Assembly (NCBI RefSeq): GCF_001546115.1
Contig: NZ_KQ955208.1
Span: forward strand, 1,319,005 to 1,383,004
Source: Paracoccus aminovorans
GTDB lineage: Bacteria; Pseudomonadota; Alphaproteobacteria; Rhodobacterales; Rhodobacteraceae
Reading direction: 5' to 3'
DNA: 64,000 nucleotides
Part shown: positions 9,401-18,392 of the stretch, piece after piece
Layout: every line of letters begins with the position of its first letter
How positions within the stretch are numbered: the stretch's first letter is position 1
The notes under the pieces: model-generated
Told to the model about the DNA's origin: nothing
The model's input: only the letters and a program-made list of their open reading frames with translations
Database searches by the model: none
Program-made: the position numbers and the translations under genes

Positions 9401-9739
9401 TCAGAAACAGAGGATCTCGGCCTCGGCCTCGGCCCGGCGATAGTTCGCGACCATCTCGTTGCTGCCGGTGCTGCGAAAGGCCGCGGCGCGGTCGCCGCCC
9501 ATATGCTGCATCGAGAGCACCGTCTCGGCCTTGACATAGTCGTCATAGGACAGGACCGAGGCGATCTGGTCGATGGCGCAGCTGCATTTTTCCAGCATGT
9601 CGCGGGTCTGGCCGTTCGCCGCCATGCAGACGAAGACGTAATCGGCCCGGGCATTGGTGGGATAGTCGTTCACCGCCTGCGCCCCGGCCGATCCGGCCCA
9701 GATCGCAAGCGCCGCCGTCAGGATAGGCCGCAGCATCAT
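9401..9739 (-). CDS. Small exported protein of unknown function
   Basis: The product has 112 residues with a clear signal peptide (MMLRPILTAALAIWAGSAGAQA, cleavage after AQA). The mature part has cysteines in VFVCMAANG, the pair KCSCAID, and a C-terminal ILCF, suggesting disulfides in the periplasm. No family was recognised with confidence. Its ATG overlaps the stop of the upstream exported protein by four bases (ATGA), so the two are translationally coupled and probably act together. It is downstream of the kinase gene and close to the PQQ locus. Confidence 0.7.
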   Translation of the reverse strand: MMLRPILTAALAIWAGSAGAQAVNDYPTNARADYVFVCMAANGQTRDMLEKCSCAIDQIASVLSYDDYVKAETVLSMQHMGGDRAAAFRSTGSNEMVANYRRAEAEAEILCF

Positions 9740-10353
9740 TTCAACACCATCGCGCTGTCATAGGCGGGCTGTCCGCCCGCCAGGGGGCCGGTGCGCGCCG
9801 CCATGGCGCGGATCGGTGCCTTGGGCTCGTCCAGGGTGAAGCGCAGTTCCAGCGTCTCGAACCCCAGCATGCGGCCGCTGTTCTTGTCGCCCTGGAACGG
9901 GACGAAGACCGCGACGGTGGCGCCATCCTCGCGCCGGACCTCGCCGCCCCGGAACAGCGCGTCCTTCAGCCGGTTGCGGATATAGAACGGGCTGCCGCCG
10001 GTCAGCGCCGCCATGTCGCGCGACACGGTTTCCAGGAAGAAGGTCAGCGCCGGATCGCCGCCCGAAACCGGGAACGGCCCGATCCTGCGGTCGATGCGCG
10101 CGGTCTTTTCCAGCAGTTCCAGCACCGGCTTGCCGTCCGAGGCGTCGGTGGTCTGGGTCAGCGAGATCGTGCCCTGACCCAGCGGGGTGAAGCCCTCGAC
10201 CTCGGGGCCGGTCTGGGTCAGCGTCCAGACCAGCGGCTTGCCCTCCAACTGCCAGGGGCCGCGTTCGGCAAAGACCAGATCGCCCGCTTCGTCCGCCATC
10301 AGCGGCGTCGCGGCGACCAGCGCCAAAAGGGCGATGCGGATCAGAAACCTCAT
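9736..10353 (-). CDS. Exported protein of unknown function
   Basis: The product has 205 residues with a signal peptide (MRFLIRIALLALVAATPLMADE). The mature protein is mostly beta-rich, with strands such as WTLTQTGPEVEG and MLGFETLELRFTLDEP, and has no cysteines or obvious catalytic motif. A good ribosome site (GAAGGA) precedes the ATG. It overlaps the next small exported gene by four bases. It was not recognised as a named family; its position after the FlhS-like kinase suggests a role in periplasmic alcohol oxidation, but this is only inferred. Confidence 0.7.
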   Translation of the reverse strand: MRFLIRIALLALVAATPLMADEAGDLVFAERGPWQLEGKPLVWTLTQTGPEVEGFTPLGQGTISLTQTTDASDGKPVLELLEKTARIDRRIGPFPVSGGDPALTFFLETVSRDMAALTGGSPFYIRNRLKDALFRGGEVRREDGATVAVFVPFQGDKNSGRMLGFETLELRFTLDEPKAPIRAMAARTGPLAGGQPAYDSAMVLK

Positions 10354-10437
10354 GAACGTCTTCCTTCTCCCACCGGGGAACTTGCCCCCTGGCCCGGCCG
10401 CGGGAAAGTCCGCGTCGGGCTTTATCCGGCTTTGGTC

Positions 10438-11766
10438 TTAGGCCAAGAGCTGTTGCAGCATGGCGGCCAGATCCTCGGGCCGCACCGGCTTTTCCAGCAG
10501 CGGCACGTCGATGGCATGGCTGGCGCGGGCCAGTTCCGGCGCCCGCTGCGCCGTGACCAGGATCGCCGGCACCGGCTGCCCCGCCGCCTGCCGCAAGGCC
10601 TGGATCGCCTGCAAGCCATTGTCGCCATTGTCGAGATTGTAATCCGCGATCACCACGTCCGGCGGCTCGTCGCCCATCTGGGCCAGCGCCTCGGCGATGC
10701 CGCCCGAGACGCGCGGCACCATGCCCAGGCGGTCCTTCAGCACCAGCTCCAGCGCCCGGCGCATGGCATCGTCGTTTTCCACCACCAGCGCCACGCGGCC
10801 GCGCAGCGACGGGCCGGCGCGGGCGCCTTCGCTGCGGGCAGGCTCGGCGCAGGGCGCGACCAGCGGCAGGCTGACGCGGAACACCGTGCCGCGCCCCGGC
10901 TCGCTGTCCATGGCGATGGGATGGCCCAGCTTGGCGCAGGCGCGGCGCACGATCGACAGGCCCAGCCCCATGCCCGGCACGCCGCCGCCCTCGCGGCCGA
11001 TGCGCTGGAATTCGTCGAAGATGCGGGCGCGGTCGGTCGCCGCGATGCCGATGCCGGTGTCGAAGATCTCCAGCCAGGCGCGTTCGCCGCGCCGCCTGAC
11101 CCCGACCAGCACCCCGCCGCGGTCGGTATATTTGATCGCGTTCGAGACCAGGTTCTGCGCGATCCGCCGCAGGAAGGTCGGGTCGCTTTCCACCAGGACC
11201 GAGGTCGGCGCGAAACTCAGCCGCAGCCCCTTGGCCTCGGCCATGGGGGCATATTCCACCGCCAGCCGGCGGAACATGTCGCCCAGGTCCACGGGCTTGC
11301 GCTGGAACTCGATGCGCTGGCTGTCGAGCCGCGAGATGTCCAGCACCGCGTGCATCAGCTCCTCGACCGAATCGAAGGCGCCGGACAGCCGGTCGGTCAG
11401 CTCGCGCTGGAATTCGTCCAGTTGCGTGTCCTTCAGCGCCGACAGGAACAGCTTGGCGGCCGAGAGCGGCTGCAGCAGGTCGTGGCTGGCCGCGCGCAGG
11501 AAGCGGGTCTTCGAGCGGTTCGCCTCTTCGGCCGAGGCGCGGGCCACGGCCAACTCGCGGTTGCGTTCCGAAAGGTCGGCCAGCGCCTTTTCCAGCTCGC
11601 GGGTGCGGACCTGCACCTCGCGCTCCAGCGCCACGGCGGCCTGGAACATCGACCAGGCCGAGCCGCGCGATTCCTCGAGCCGGTCGATGCGGTCCACCAG
11701 CACGTCGGTGATGCGGGCCAGTTTCTCGGCCCGGCGGGCGGGGGGCTCGTCCTCGCGCAGGAACAT
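10438..11766 (-). CDS. flhS: FlhS-like hybrid sensor histidine kinase
   Basis: A soluble 442-residue hybrid kinase with no transmembrane segment. Residues 1-85 are largely coiled coil. The dimerisation/phosphoacceptor box RAASHDLLQPLSA places the histidine at about 95. The ATPase boxes follow: NLVSNAIKYTDRGG (N), FDTGIGIA (G1) and GMGLGLSIV (G2). A C-terminal receiver has the phospho-aspartate at about 375 (IADYNLDNG) and the conserved lysine in LLEKP. In Paracoccus denitrificans FlhRS controls formaldehyde, methanol and methylamine oxidation; the name here rests on domain order and PQQ context. It starts 4 bp after the FIST-domain gene. Confidence 0.7.
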   Translation of the reverse strand: MFLREDEPPARRAEKLARITDVLVDRIDRLEESRGSAWSMFQAAVALEREVQVRTRELEKALADLSERNRELAVARASAEEANRSKTRFLRAASHDLLQPLSAAKLFLSALKDTQLDEFQRELTDRLSGAFDSVEELMHAVLDISRLDSQRIEFQRKPVDLGDMFRRLAVEYAPMAEAKGLRLSFAPTSVLVESDPTFLRRIAQNLVSNAIKYTDRGGVLVGVRRRGERAWLEIFDTGIGIAATDRARIFDEFQRIGREGGGVPGMGLGLSIVRRACAKLGHPIAMDSEPGRGTVFRVSLPLVAPCAEPARSEGARAGPSLRGRVALVVENDDAMRRALELVLKDRLGMVPRVSGGIAEALAQMGDEPPDVVIADYNLDNGDNGLQAIQALRQAAGQPVPAILVTAQRAPELARASHAIDVPLLEKPVRPEDLAAMLQQLLA

Positions 11767-11769
11767 GGC

Positions 11770-12951
11770 TCAGCCCGCCTCGGGCGGCATCAAGGCCATG
11801 CCGACGAAGGTCTGGTTCACATGCATGCCGCTGTGCTGCTCGCCATAGGTGTTGAAGCCGGCGACGCGATAGCGGGCCAGCAGTTCCGACATCTGCGGGA
11901 TCATGCCGGCGCGTTCCAGCGCCAGCCGGCGCAGGATGCAGTCGAAGCCCAGCACCATCAGCGGCGGGCGCGGCAGCGCGTCCATCACCTCGGCAAAGCC
12001 GCGCGTCATGTCCATGGCCCGGCCCAGCGTCAGGATATGGCCCGGCTCGGTTCCCGACATCAGCTGCAACCCGCCCGAGGGCGTGACGGCACGGATGGCG
12101 CGGACATGATGGCGCTTGCCGGTGCGCAAGAGCAGCGGGTGGCGGGCGAATTCCGTCGGCGTCAGCGCCTCGGGCGCCAGCCCGGCCAGCCGGGCGTATT
12201 CCTGCGCCGCGGGCTCGGCGTTCAACTCCAGGATGATGCGGTTGTGCGGATCGGCGGCCGTCACCACCGCCCGCTTGTCGGTCGGGCTGAAATGCGAAAA
12301 CAGCACCTCGGCCACGGCAAGGTCGGTTTCCAGCAGCAGGAACAGCGCCGCGCCCTCATGCACCGCGCCGTCGACCATCTGGCAGCTGGGCGCGAACAGG
12401 ATGCCCTCGGCGCTGGAGCCCCCGACCACCGGCAGGCCGGGGATCGCCGCATCCAGCGTCGCGGTCAGCACGTCCTCCTGCCGGGCATGGGCGTCAGGCA
12501 GCACCACGCCAAAGACCGAGCGGCGCAGGTCGGGCCGGAAATCGGCGTGGAAGCGGCGCAGCGTCGCCATCCATTCCGAGGCCGGCACCAGCGCCTGGTT
12601 GCGCAGCACGCAGACCCCGACCCGGAAGCTGGCCGAGGGGAAGCCGACCGCCGTCACCGTCGCCGCGCAATAGCCGCGCGGGCCGATCTCGCCGGCCGAG
12701 GAACAGCCGACGACCCGGCAACCCGTGCCCAGGCGTTCGCGCAGTTCGGTGCCCAGCGCCGGCATGCCGCGCGCGGGCATGCCGAACAGCAGGACCAGCG
12801 CCGGTTCCAGCGGCGCCATCTCGGCGGCGATGCGGGCGGCAATGTCGGAGGCGCCGGCCGCGACCGACAGCACCCGCGGCCCCGGCGGCTGCGCCGCGGC
12901 CCCCGGACGGACGCCGCCCGGCCAGGGCGCGGGCGCGGCCTGGCTCGTCAT
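11770..12951 (-). CDS. FIST-domain sensory protein
   Basis: This 393-residue cytoplasmic protein consists of a FIST N domain (ALVLLFGMPARG, then GCRVVGCSSAGEIGPRGY and VVGGSSAEG) followed by a FIST C domain (AQEYARLAGL and the C-terminal GFNTYGEQHSGMHVNQTF). FIST modules are thought to bind small ligands and are often encoded with signalling proteins. Here the gene sits between the regulator and the kinase and overlaps the regulator gene by four bases. A role as ligand-binding partner of the FlhS-like kinase, which has no input domain of its own, is the simplest inference. Confidence 0.85.
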   Translation of the reverse strand: MTSQAAPAPWPGGVRPGAAAQPPGPRVLSVAAGASDIAARIAAEMAPLEPALVLLFGMPARGMPALGTELRERLGTGCRVVGCSSAGEIGPRGYCAATVTAVGFPSASFRVGVCVLRNQALVPASEWMATLRRFHADFRPDLRRSVFGVVLPDAHARQEDVLTATLDAAIPGLPVVGGSSAEGILFAPSCQMVDGAVHEGAALFLLLETDLAVAEVLFSHFSPTDKRAVVTAADPHNRIILELNAEPAAQEYARLAGLAPEALTPTEFARHPLLLRTGKRHHVRAIRAVTPSGGLQLMSGTEPGHILTLGRAMDMTRGFAEVMDALPRPPLMVLGFDCILRRLALERAGMIPQMSELLARYRVAGFNTYGEQHSGMHVNQTFVGMALMPPEAG

Positions 12952-13658
12952 GCCGGCTCGAACAGCCGGACGCTATTGGCCAGGAGCACCGCCTGGGTGC
13001 GCCGGCGGGCGTTGATCTTGGACATGATCGCGGTGATGTGGGTCTTGACCGTGGCCTCGGCGATCGACAGCTCGTAGCTGATCTCCTTGTTCGCCTTGCC
13101 CTGGCAGATCAGCCGCAGGATCTTCATCTGTTGCGGCGTCAGGCTGGCGAAGCGGCGGGCCAGCTCGACGCGGGCGGCGTCCTCCTCGCCGACGCTGTCG
13201 GGCTGATAGCTGTCGGGGGTGACGCGCTCGCCCTCCCACATGCGGCGCAGGCTGTCGACCAGCGCCTCGCGGCCCAGGGACTTGCTGACATAGCCCTGCG
13301 CCCCCGCCGCCATCGCGGCCGAGATCATGGCGTTCTCCAGATCGGCCGAGATCATGGTGATCGGCACGTCCGGGATCTGGCGCCGCAGGGTGACGAGCCC
13401 CTCGGCGCCCTTGGCATCGGGCAGGTTCAGGTCCAGGATCACCGCGTCCGGCGCGCCCTGCGCGCGGATCTGTTCCTGGGCCGCCGCCAGGCTGCGGGCG
13501 GTGCGGACATTGCGCAGCCCGAAGCTGATCTTCAGCGTCAGGGCCAGCGCGTCGCACATCAGCGGGTGGTCATCGACGATCAGGATCTCGCGGACCCGGT
13601 CGGCGGTGAGCCTTGGCGATGCTGCGCGGTCCTGCGACTGCATTTCGGCTGAGGCCAT
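12948..13658 (-). CDS. flhR: FlhR-like LuxR-family response regulator
   Basis: A 236-residue regulator with an N-terminal receiver (VDDHP at about 28-32, phospho-aspartate near 76 in DAVILDLNLPDAKG, conserved lysine in YVSKSLG) and a C-terminal LuxR-type helix-turn-helix (LTPQQMKILRLICQGKANKEI, then EATVKTHITAIMSKI). ATG at 13658 follows GGAGGAG. It is the first gene of the leftward operon with the FIST protein and the hybrid kinase, and diverges from the ABC transporter. Paracoccus FlhR is the known regulator of C1 oxidation genes; the name is inferred from family and context. Confidence 0.72.
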   Translation of the reverse strand: MASAEMQSQDRAASPRLTADRVREILIVDDHPLMCDALALTLKISFGLRNVRTARSLAAAQEQIRAQGAPDAVILDLNLPDAKGAEGLVTLRRQIPDVPITMISADLENAMISAAMAAGAQGYVSKSLGREALVDSLRRMWEGERVTPDSYQPDSVGEEDAARVELARRFASLTPQQMKILRLICQGKANKEISYELSIAEATVKTHITAIMSKINARRRTQAVLLANSVRLFEPA

Positions 13659-13847
13659 CGTTCTCCTCCCAAAGAAACGACAGGGGCGGGGCGTGTTCGC
13701 CCGCGGCCCGTTCCCGTCCATCTTACGGCCCCGGGGCGGCAGCGCAAGCCCGTTGGTCGCGGGGGCTGGCGCCGGCCTGCGACTTCGGATGTATTGGCCC
13801 CGGCGCGGACAGGTGGCAGTTTGACCGTCAGCAGGGGGGAAAATCGC

Positions 13848-14834
13848 ATGCAACTTACCAGAAGAACGGCCTTGATCGGCCTGGGGCTGGCCTGCGCCTC
13901 GGCCGCGCTTCCAGGCCGCGCGCAAGAGGCCGGACTGCCGGCGATCCGGGTCGGCACGCTGGAGAACGGCACCGTCAACTGGGAGCTTCAGACCATAATC
14001 AAGCGCGGTTTCGACCGCGCGAACGGCTTTCGGCTGGTGCCGATGGTGCTGGCCGGCAACCCCGCGACCCAGGTCGCCATGCAGGGGGCCGAGGTCGACA
14101 CCATCGTCTCGGACTGGCTTTGGGTGGCGCAGCAGCGCGCGCGCGGCACCGGCTTCGCCTTCTTGCCCTATTCCACCGCCGTGGGCGGGCTGATGGTGCG
14201 CGCCGACAGCCCGGCCAGGACGCTCGCCGACCTGCGCGGCAAGAAGATCGGCATCGCCGGCGGCCCGGTGGACAAGAGCTGGCTGATCCTGCGCGCCTGG
14301 TCGCGCGAGGAACTGGGCGAGGACCTGGCCGACATCACCCAGCAGGTCTTCGGCGCCCCGCCGATGATCCTGAACGCCGCCGAAACCGGCGAGGTCGATG
14401 CCGCGATCAACTTCTGGCATTTCCAGGCCAAGATGCAGGCGCGGGGCATGCGCGAGCTGATCTCGGTCGCGACGGCGGCCGAGGCGCTGGGACTGGACCC
14501 GGGGACGCCGCTCTTGGGCTATGTGCTGCGCGACGACTGGATCGCCGCCAATCCGGCGCTGGCGACCGGGCTGGCGCGGGCCTCGCGCGCCGCCAAGGCG
14601 CTGCTGGCCAGCGACGATGCCGCCTGGGAGGATCTGCGCCCGCTGATGGAGGCCCGGGACGACGCCGAGTTCCAGGCGCTGCGCGCCGGCTGGCGCGCCG
14701 GCATCCCGCTGCCCGGCCCGGTCGATGTCGCCAATGCGCAGGCCATGTTCGCCACCATGGCGCGCCTGGGCGGCGACGAGCTGACCGGCGGCGTCACCGC
14801 CCTGCCCGAAGGCCTGTTCTGGTCGCCGGAGTAA
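13848..14834 (+). CDS. ABC transporter substrate-binding protein (sulfonate/nitrate/taurine-type fold)
   Basis: A 328-residue periplasmic binding protein with an N-terminal export signal containing a twin arginine (MQLTRRTALIGLGLACAS, cleaved after GRAQ). The mature part has the NMT1/SsuA-like pattern: RVGTLENGTVNWELQ, VDTIVSDWLWVAQQ, LADLRGKKIGIAGG and GEVDAAINFWHFQ. The ATG at 13848 follows AGGGGGGA. Permease and ATPase genes follow at spacings of 3 bp and an 11-bp overlap. The ligand is unknown; placement between flhR and the PQQ genes suggests a substrate or cofactor of the quinoprotein pathway. Confidence 0.8.
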   Translation: MQLTRRTALIGLGLACASAALPGRAQEAGLPAIRVGTLENGTVNWELQTIIKRGFDRANGFRLVPMVLAGNPATQVAMQGAEVDTIVSDWLWVAQQRARGTGFAFLPYSTAVGGLMVRADSPARTLADLRGKKIGIAGGPVDKSWLILRAWSREELGEDLADITQQVFGAPPMILNAAETGEVDAAINFWHFQAKMQARGMRELISVATAAEALGLDPGTPLLGYVLRDDWIAANPALATGLARASRAAKALLASDDAAWEDLRPLMEARDDAEFQALRAGWRAGIPLPGPVDVANAQAMFATMARLGGDELTGGVTALPEGLFWSPE

Positions 14835-14837
14835 CCC

Positions 14838-15608
14838 ATGCGCCTCGGCCGCCCTTCTCGCGCCCTGCTGCCGGGGCTGCTGTCCGTCGCGGCGATGCTG
14901 CTGGTCTGGACCGTCGCCTCGCAATTGACCGACCGGCCGCAGACCCTGCCCGCGCCCTGGCATGTCGCCGCGCGCATCGCCGGGCTCGCGGCCAGCGGCG
15001 AGCTGTGGCTGAACGCCGGCATGACGCTGTTCCGCGTCGCCGCCAGCTTTGCGCTGGCCATGGTGGTCGGCATGGGTCTGGGCCTGTGGATGGGCCGGTC
15101 GCGCGCCGCCGACGACTGGCTGAACCCGGGGCTCATCATCCTGCTGAACGTGCCGGCGCTGGTGGTGATCGTGCTGTGCTACATCTGGATCGGCCTCAAC
15201 GAGACCGCCGCCATCCTGGCCGTGGCGCTGAACAAGATCCCGGTGGTGACGGTGATGATCCGCGAGGGCACGCGCGCGCTGCGGCCGGACCTCGACGACA
15301 TGGCGCGGGCGTTCCGCATGGCGCCCCTGCCCCGGCTGCGCCATGTCGTGCTGCCGCAGCTTGCGCCGCAGATCGCGGCCTCGGCCCGGGCCGGCATCTC
15401 GCTGATCTGGAAGATCGTGCTGGTGGTCGAATTCCTCGGCCGCTCGAACGGGGTCGGCTTCAAGATCCACCTGCTGTTCTCCAGCTTCGACGTGACCGGC
15501 GTGCTGGCCTGGGCGCTGGCCTTCGTCGCGGTCATGCTGGCCATCGACCTGTTCCTGCTGCGCCCGCTGGAATCGCGCGCCAACCGCTGGAGGCAGGATG
15601 CGGCTTGA
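14838..15608 (+). CDS. ABC transporter permease
   Basis: A 256-residue inner-membrane protein with about six hydrophobic helices, starting LLPGLLSVAAMLLVWTV and ending VLAWALAFVAVMLAIDLFLL. The ATPase-contact loop (LDDMARAFRMAPLPRLRHVV) matches the EAA motif of BPD_transp_1 permeases of the SsuC/TauC type. It follows the binding-protein gene by three bases and overlaps the ATPase gene, so the three form one importer. Confidence 0.85.
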   Translation: MRLGRPSRALLPGLLSVAAMLLVWTVASQLTDRPQTLPAPWHVAARIAGLAASGELWLNAGMTLFRVAASFALAMVVGMGLGLWMGRSRAADDWLNPGLIILLNVPALVVIVLCYIWIGLNETAAILAVALNKIPVVTVMIREGTRALRPDLDDMARAFRMAPLPRLRHVVLPQLAPQIAASARAGISLIWKIVLVVEFLGRSNGVGFKIHLLFSSFDVTGVLAWALAFVAVMLAIDLFLLRPLESRANRWRQDAA

Positions 15609-16188
15609 TCTGCAAGGCAAATCCTTCGGCAGCCGCGCGGTGCTGGGCCCGCTGTCGCTGACGGTCGGGCGCGGCGAAAGGCTGGCGGTGCTCGGGCCCT
15701 CGGGTATCGGCAAATCGACGCTGCTGCGCATCCTGGCCGGGCTCGACAGCGATTATCGCGGCCGGTTGCAGGGCGGCGACCGCCTGGCCGTGGTGTTCCA
15801 GGAACCCGTGCTGCTGCCCTGGCGCGATGCGGTCGGCAACATCACCCTGCCCACGGGCTGCGATGCGGCGGTGGCGCGGGACTGGATGGCACAGGTCGGA
15901 CTGGCCGGGCACGAGGACAAGTTCCCGCGCCAGCTGTCGCTGGGCCAGCAGCGCCGGCTGGCGCTGGCCCGCGCCTTTGCCGCCGGCCCCGACATCCTGC
16001 TGATGGACGAGCCCTTCGCCTCGCTGGACGAGGACACGCGGGCGCGCATGCTGGCGCTGACCGGCGCGCTGCTGGACCGCTCGGGCGCCGGTCTGGTGCT
16101 GGTGACGCACGATCCCGCCGAGGCGCAGGCGCTGGCCGCCCGGCCGCTGCATCTGTCGGGCAGCCCGGCGCGGCTTCAGAACGACTGA
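15598..16188 (+). CDS. ABC transporter ATP-binding protein
   Basis: A compact 196-residue ATPase with Walker A GPSGIGKST (about 34-42), a Q-loop in VVFQEPVLLPWRDAV, signature LSLGQQRRLALARA, Walker B DILLMDEP and the switch histidine in LVTHDP. It is shorter than typical SsuB/TauB proteins (about 250), lacking most of the C-terminal extension, but all nucleotide motifs are intact. It overlaps the permease gene by 11 bp, and its 3' end overlaps the convergent SoxYZ-like gene by 13 bp. Confidence 0.87.
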   Translation: MRLDLQGKSFGSRAVLGPLSLTVGRGERLAVLGPSGIGKSTLLRILAGLDSDYRGRLQGGDRLAVVFQEPVLLPWRDAVGNITLPTGCDAAVARDWMAQVGLAGHEDKFPRQLSLGQQRRLALARAFAAGPDILLMDEPFASLDEDTRARMLALTGALLDRSGAGLVLVTHDPAEAQALAARPLHLSGSPARLQND

Positions 16189-16940
16189 TCCCAGACCCTG
16201 CCGTCGGTATCCTGGGCATGGACCGTCACCGGCCCCTGCCCCGGCGCATAGGCAAAGCGGAACACCGGATCCTCGGAAATCGAGATCCCGGCGTCCATGG
16301 TAAACAGCGCCGTATCGCCCTGCTTGACCTCCAGCGTCTGGATGAACTCGGCCGGGATGGTCAGCAGCGTCACCTGGTCGCGCTGCAGGCCCGAGAAATT
16401 CGGGTGCCGGATCATCAGCGTGCCGATCTGCCGGCCGGCCTCTTCGGTCTGGCGGAACTTCATCTGGCCCATGGTGGCGCGCACCTGGTCCATGCTTTTC
16501 CCGGCCGGCGCCGCGCAGCCGCCCGAGGCCTTGACATAGCGCCCGGCCATGACCTTGCGCCCGTCCTCCAGCGTGGCGATGGCGCGCAGGTCCGAATAAT
16601 TGTCGACCCGCACCCGCACCTCGAAATCCAAGGGCATCAGCGCCTTGCCAAAGATGAACTCGGCCGCGACCGGGGCCGGGTTGCCGTCCACGACCAGCGT
16701 CAGCGCGGTGATCGCCGGCGCGCCGGGCGGCTGGGTGACATGGACCGGCACCAGCGCCGGATTGTCCGCCCGCTTCGGCGCGTCGAGGTCGAAGACGGCC
16801 GGGTCCACCGGCGGCTCTTCCTCGGTGCCGATGATGCTGGAGCGCAGGTCGTCCCACAGGGGCGAGGGCAGCATCGGGTTTTCCACCTCGGCCGCCAGGG
16901 CGGGGGCGGCCAGCAGGGTCAGGATCAACGCAAGTCTCAT
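16176..16940 (-). CDS. Quinoprotein dehydrogenase-associated SoxYZ-like carrier protein
   Basis: A 254-residue exported protein (signal [18 protein letters not shown]). The N-terminal part resembles SoxY and ends in VKASGGCAAPAG, where the cysteine corresponds to the thiol carrier residue of SoxY. The C-terminal part resembles SoxZ (MIRHPNFSGLQ, then VFRFAYAPGQG). This fusion is typical of gene clusters that support periplasmic PQQ dehydrogenases rather than sulfur oxidation. It overlaps the pqqE stop by four bases, so it belongs to the pqq operon. Confidence 0.85.
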   Translation of the reverse strand: MRLALILTLLAAPALAAEVENPMLPSPLWDDLRSSIIGTEEEPPVDPAVFDLDAPKRADNPALVPVHVTQPPGAPAITALTLVVDGNPAPVAAEFIFGKALMPLDFEVRVRVDNYSDLRAIATLEDGRKVMAGRYVKASGGCAAPAGKSMDQVRATMGQMKFRQTEEAGRQIGTLMIRHPNFSGLQRDQVTLLTIPAEFIQTLEVKQGDTALFTMDAGISISEDPVFRFAYAPGQGPVTVHAQDTDGRVWDQSF

Positions 16941-18073
16941 ATCCGCCTCTCTTTCGCCATGCGGCGATAGACCAGCGCGGTGTCGTCGCTGGTCGCATCG
17001 GCCTCGGCCTCGGCGCGCAATTGCGCGTTCAGGCCGGACCGCGAACAGACCGGGTCGGTGGCGCGCGCGTCGCCGGCCATGGCCATGGCCTGGCAACGGC
17101 AGCCGCCGAAATCCACCTCGCGCCGGTCGCAGGACTGGCAGGGCTCGGGCAGCCAGGCGGTGCCGCGAAAGGCGTTGAAGGCGGCGCCGTCGCGCCAGAT
17201 CGCGGCCAGCGGCGCCTCGCGCACGGTCTGGAAGCGCAACCCGGTGATGGTCTGGGCGGCGTGGCAGGGCAGCACCGTGCCGTCGGGCGCGATGTTCAGC
17301 CCGGTCGAGCCCCAGCCGCCCATGCAGCTTTTCGGATAGATGGCGTGATGGTCGGCGGGGACATAGTCGATGACCATGCGCCCGCGCAGCCGCTGGCGGG
17401 CGGCATTCACCACCTCGCGCGCGCGGGCCGCCTGCGCCATGGTCGGCATCAAGGGCCGGCGGTTCAGGTCGGCCCAGCCGTGGAACTGCACGGTCGCGAC
17501 CTCGATGCGCCGGCAGCCCAGCCGCTCGGCCAGGTCGATCATCTCGGGCAGGCGGTCCAGGTTCTGGCGATGCACCACCGCGTTCAGGGTCAGCGGAAAG
17601 CCGATGGCGCCGATCCATTCCGCCACCTGCATCTTGCGCGCGAAGCTGCCGCCATAGCCGCTGATCCAGTCCGCCATCTCGGCGTCGATGCCTTGCAGCG
17701 ACAGCTGCATGTGATCGACCACGCCGTCCAGTTCGCGCAGCCGCGATTCCGTCAGCCCGATGCCCGAGGTGATCAGGTTGACGTAAAGCCCCGCATCCCG
17801 CGCCGAACGCGCGATCTCGGCCAGGTCGCGGCGCGAGGCGGGCTCGCCGCCCGACAGATGCACCTGCAAGACGCCCAGATCGGCGGCCTGCCGGAACACG
17901 TCGGCCCATTCCGCCGCCGTCAATTCGGATTGCACCCGCGTCAGCTCGACCGGGTTCGAGCAATAGGGACAGGCCAGGGGGCAGCGATGCGTCAGCTCGG
18001 CCAGCATCGCCATGGGCAGGCCGACGCGGACCGGGTTGCCGTCGATGTCGCGGGGAATCGGCTCATCCTTCAT
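16937..18073 (-). CDS. pqqE: PQQ biosynthesis radical SAM protein PqqE
   Basis: PqqE forms the carbon-carbon bond between Glu and Tyr of PqqA, the first committed step to pyrroloquinoline quinone. The 378-residue protein has the radical-SAM motif CPLACPYC near residues 31-38 and a SPASM-type C terminus with cysteines in [32 protein letters not shown] and DPVC that bind the auxiliary clusters. It overlaps pqqD by 11 bp and the SoxYZ-like gene by 4 bp. Confidence 0.96.
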   Translation of the reverse strand: MKDEPIPRDIDGNPVRVGLPMAMLAELTHRCPLACPYCSNPVELTRVQSELTAAEWADVFRQAADLGVLQVHLSGGEPASRRDLAEIARSARDAGLYVNLITSGIGLTESRLRELDGVVDHMQLSLQGIDAEMADWISGYGGSFARKMQVAEWIGAIGFPLTLNAVVHRQNLDRLPEMIDLAERLGCRRIEVATVQFHGWADLNRRPLMPTMAQAARAREVVNAARQRLRGRMVIDYVPADHHAIYPKSCMGGWGSTGLNIAPDGTVLPCHAAQTITGLRFQTVREAPLAAIWRDGAAFNAFRGTAWLPEPCQSCDRREVDFGGCRCQAMAMAGDARATDPVCSRSGLNAQLRAEAEADATSDDTALVYRRMAKERRI

Positions 18074-18392
18074 CCTGGCACCCCTGCTGGGCGTCGCCCT
18101 CGGCGCAGGCGAGGAACACCATGCGCCGGTCGACGAGGCCGCGGATGAACTCCTGCACGTCGCCCTCGATCTGCTCGGCGGGGGCGGCGTAGCGTTGGCA
18201 CAGCGTCAGGACCACCTCGGCCAGGCTGCGCTTGCCGTCGAGCTCGGACAGGATCGCGTCGCCGACCGGGTCCAGCCGCATGGCCCGTTCCGGCGCCAGC
18301 AGCACCCGCATGCCGCGCACCCGGTCGTCATGCAGCCGCACCCCCCGGGGCAGATAGGGCACGCAGCCGCCGCTGATGCGATGCCCGGTCAC
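18063..18392 (-). CDS. pqqD: PQQ biosynthesis peptide chaperone PqqD
   Basis: PqqD is the RiPP recognition element that binds PqqA and presents it to PqqE. The start is taken at a GTG at 18392 that overlaps the pqqC stop (GTGA). It gives a 109-residue protein with the family core [30 protein letters not shown] and [16 protein letters not shown]. No ATG lies at a suitable position upstream of the conserved region. It overlaps pqqE. Confidence 0.93.
   Translation of the reverse strand: MTGHRISGGCVPYLPRGVRLHDDRVRGMRVLLAPERAMRLDPVGDAILSELDGKRSLAEVVLTLCQRYAAPAEQIEGDVQEFIRGLVDRRMVFLACAEGDAQQGCQDEG

Noticed and set aside
10432..13077. An 881-codon plus-strand open frame opposite the two-component operon
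   Set aside because: The three minus-strand genes have complete kinase, FIST and LuxR motifs; the plus frame has none.
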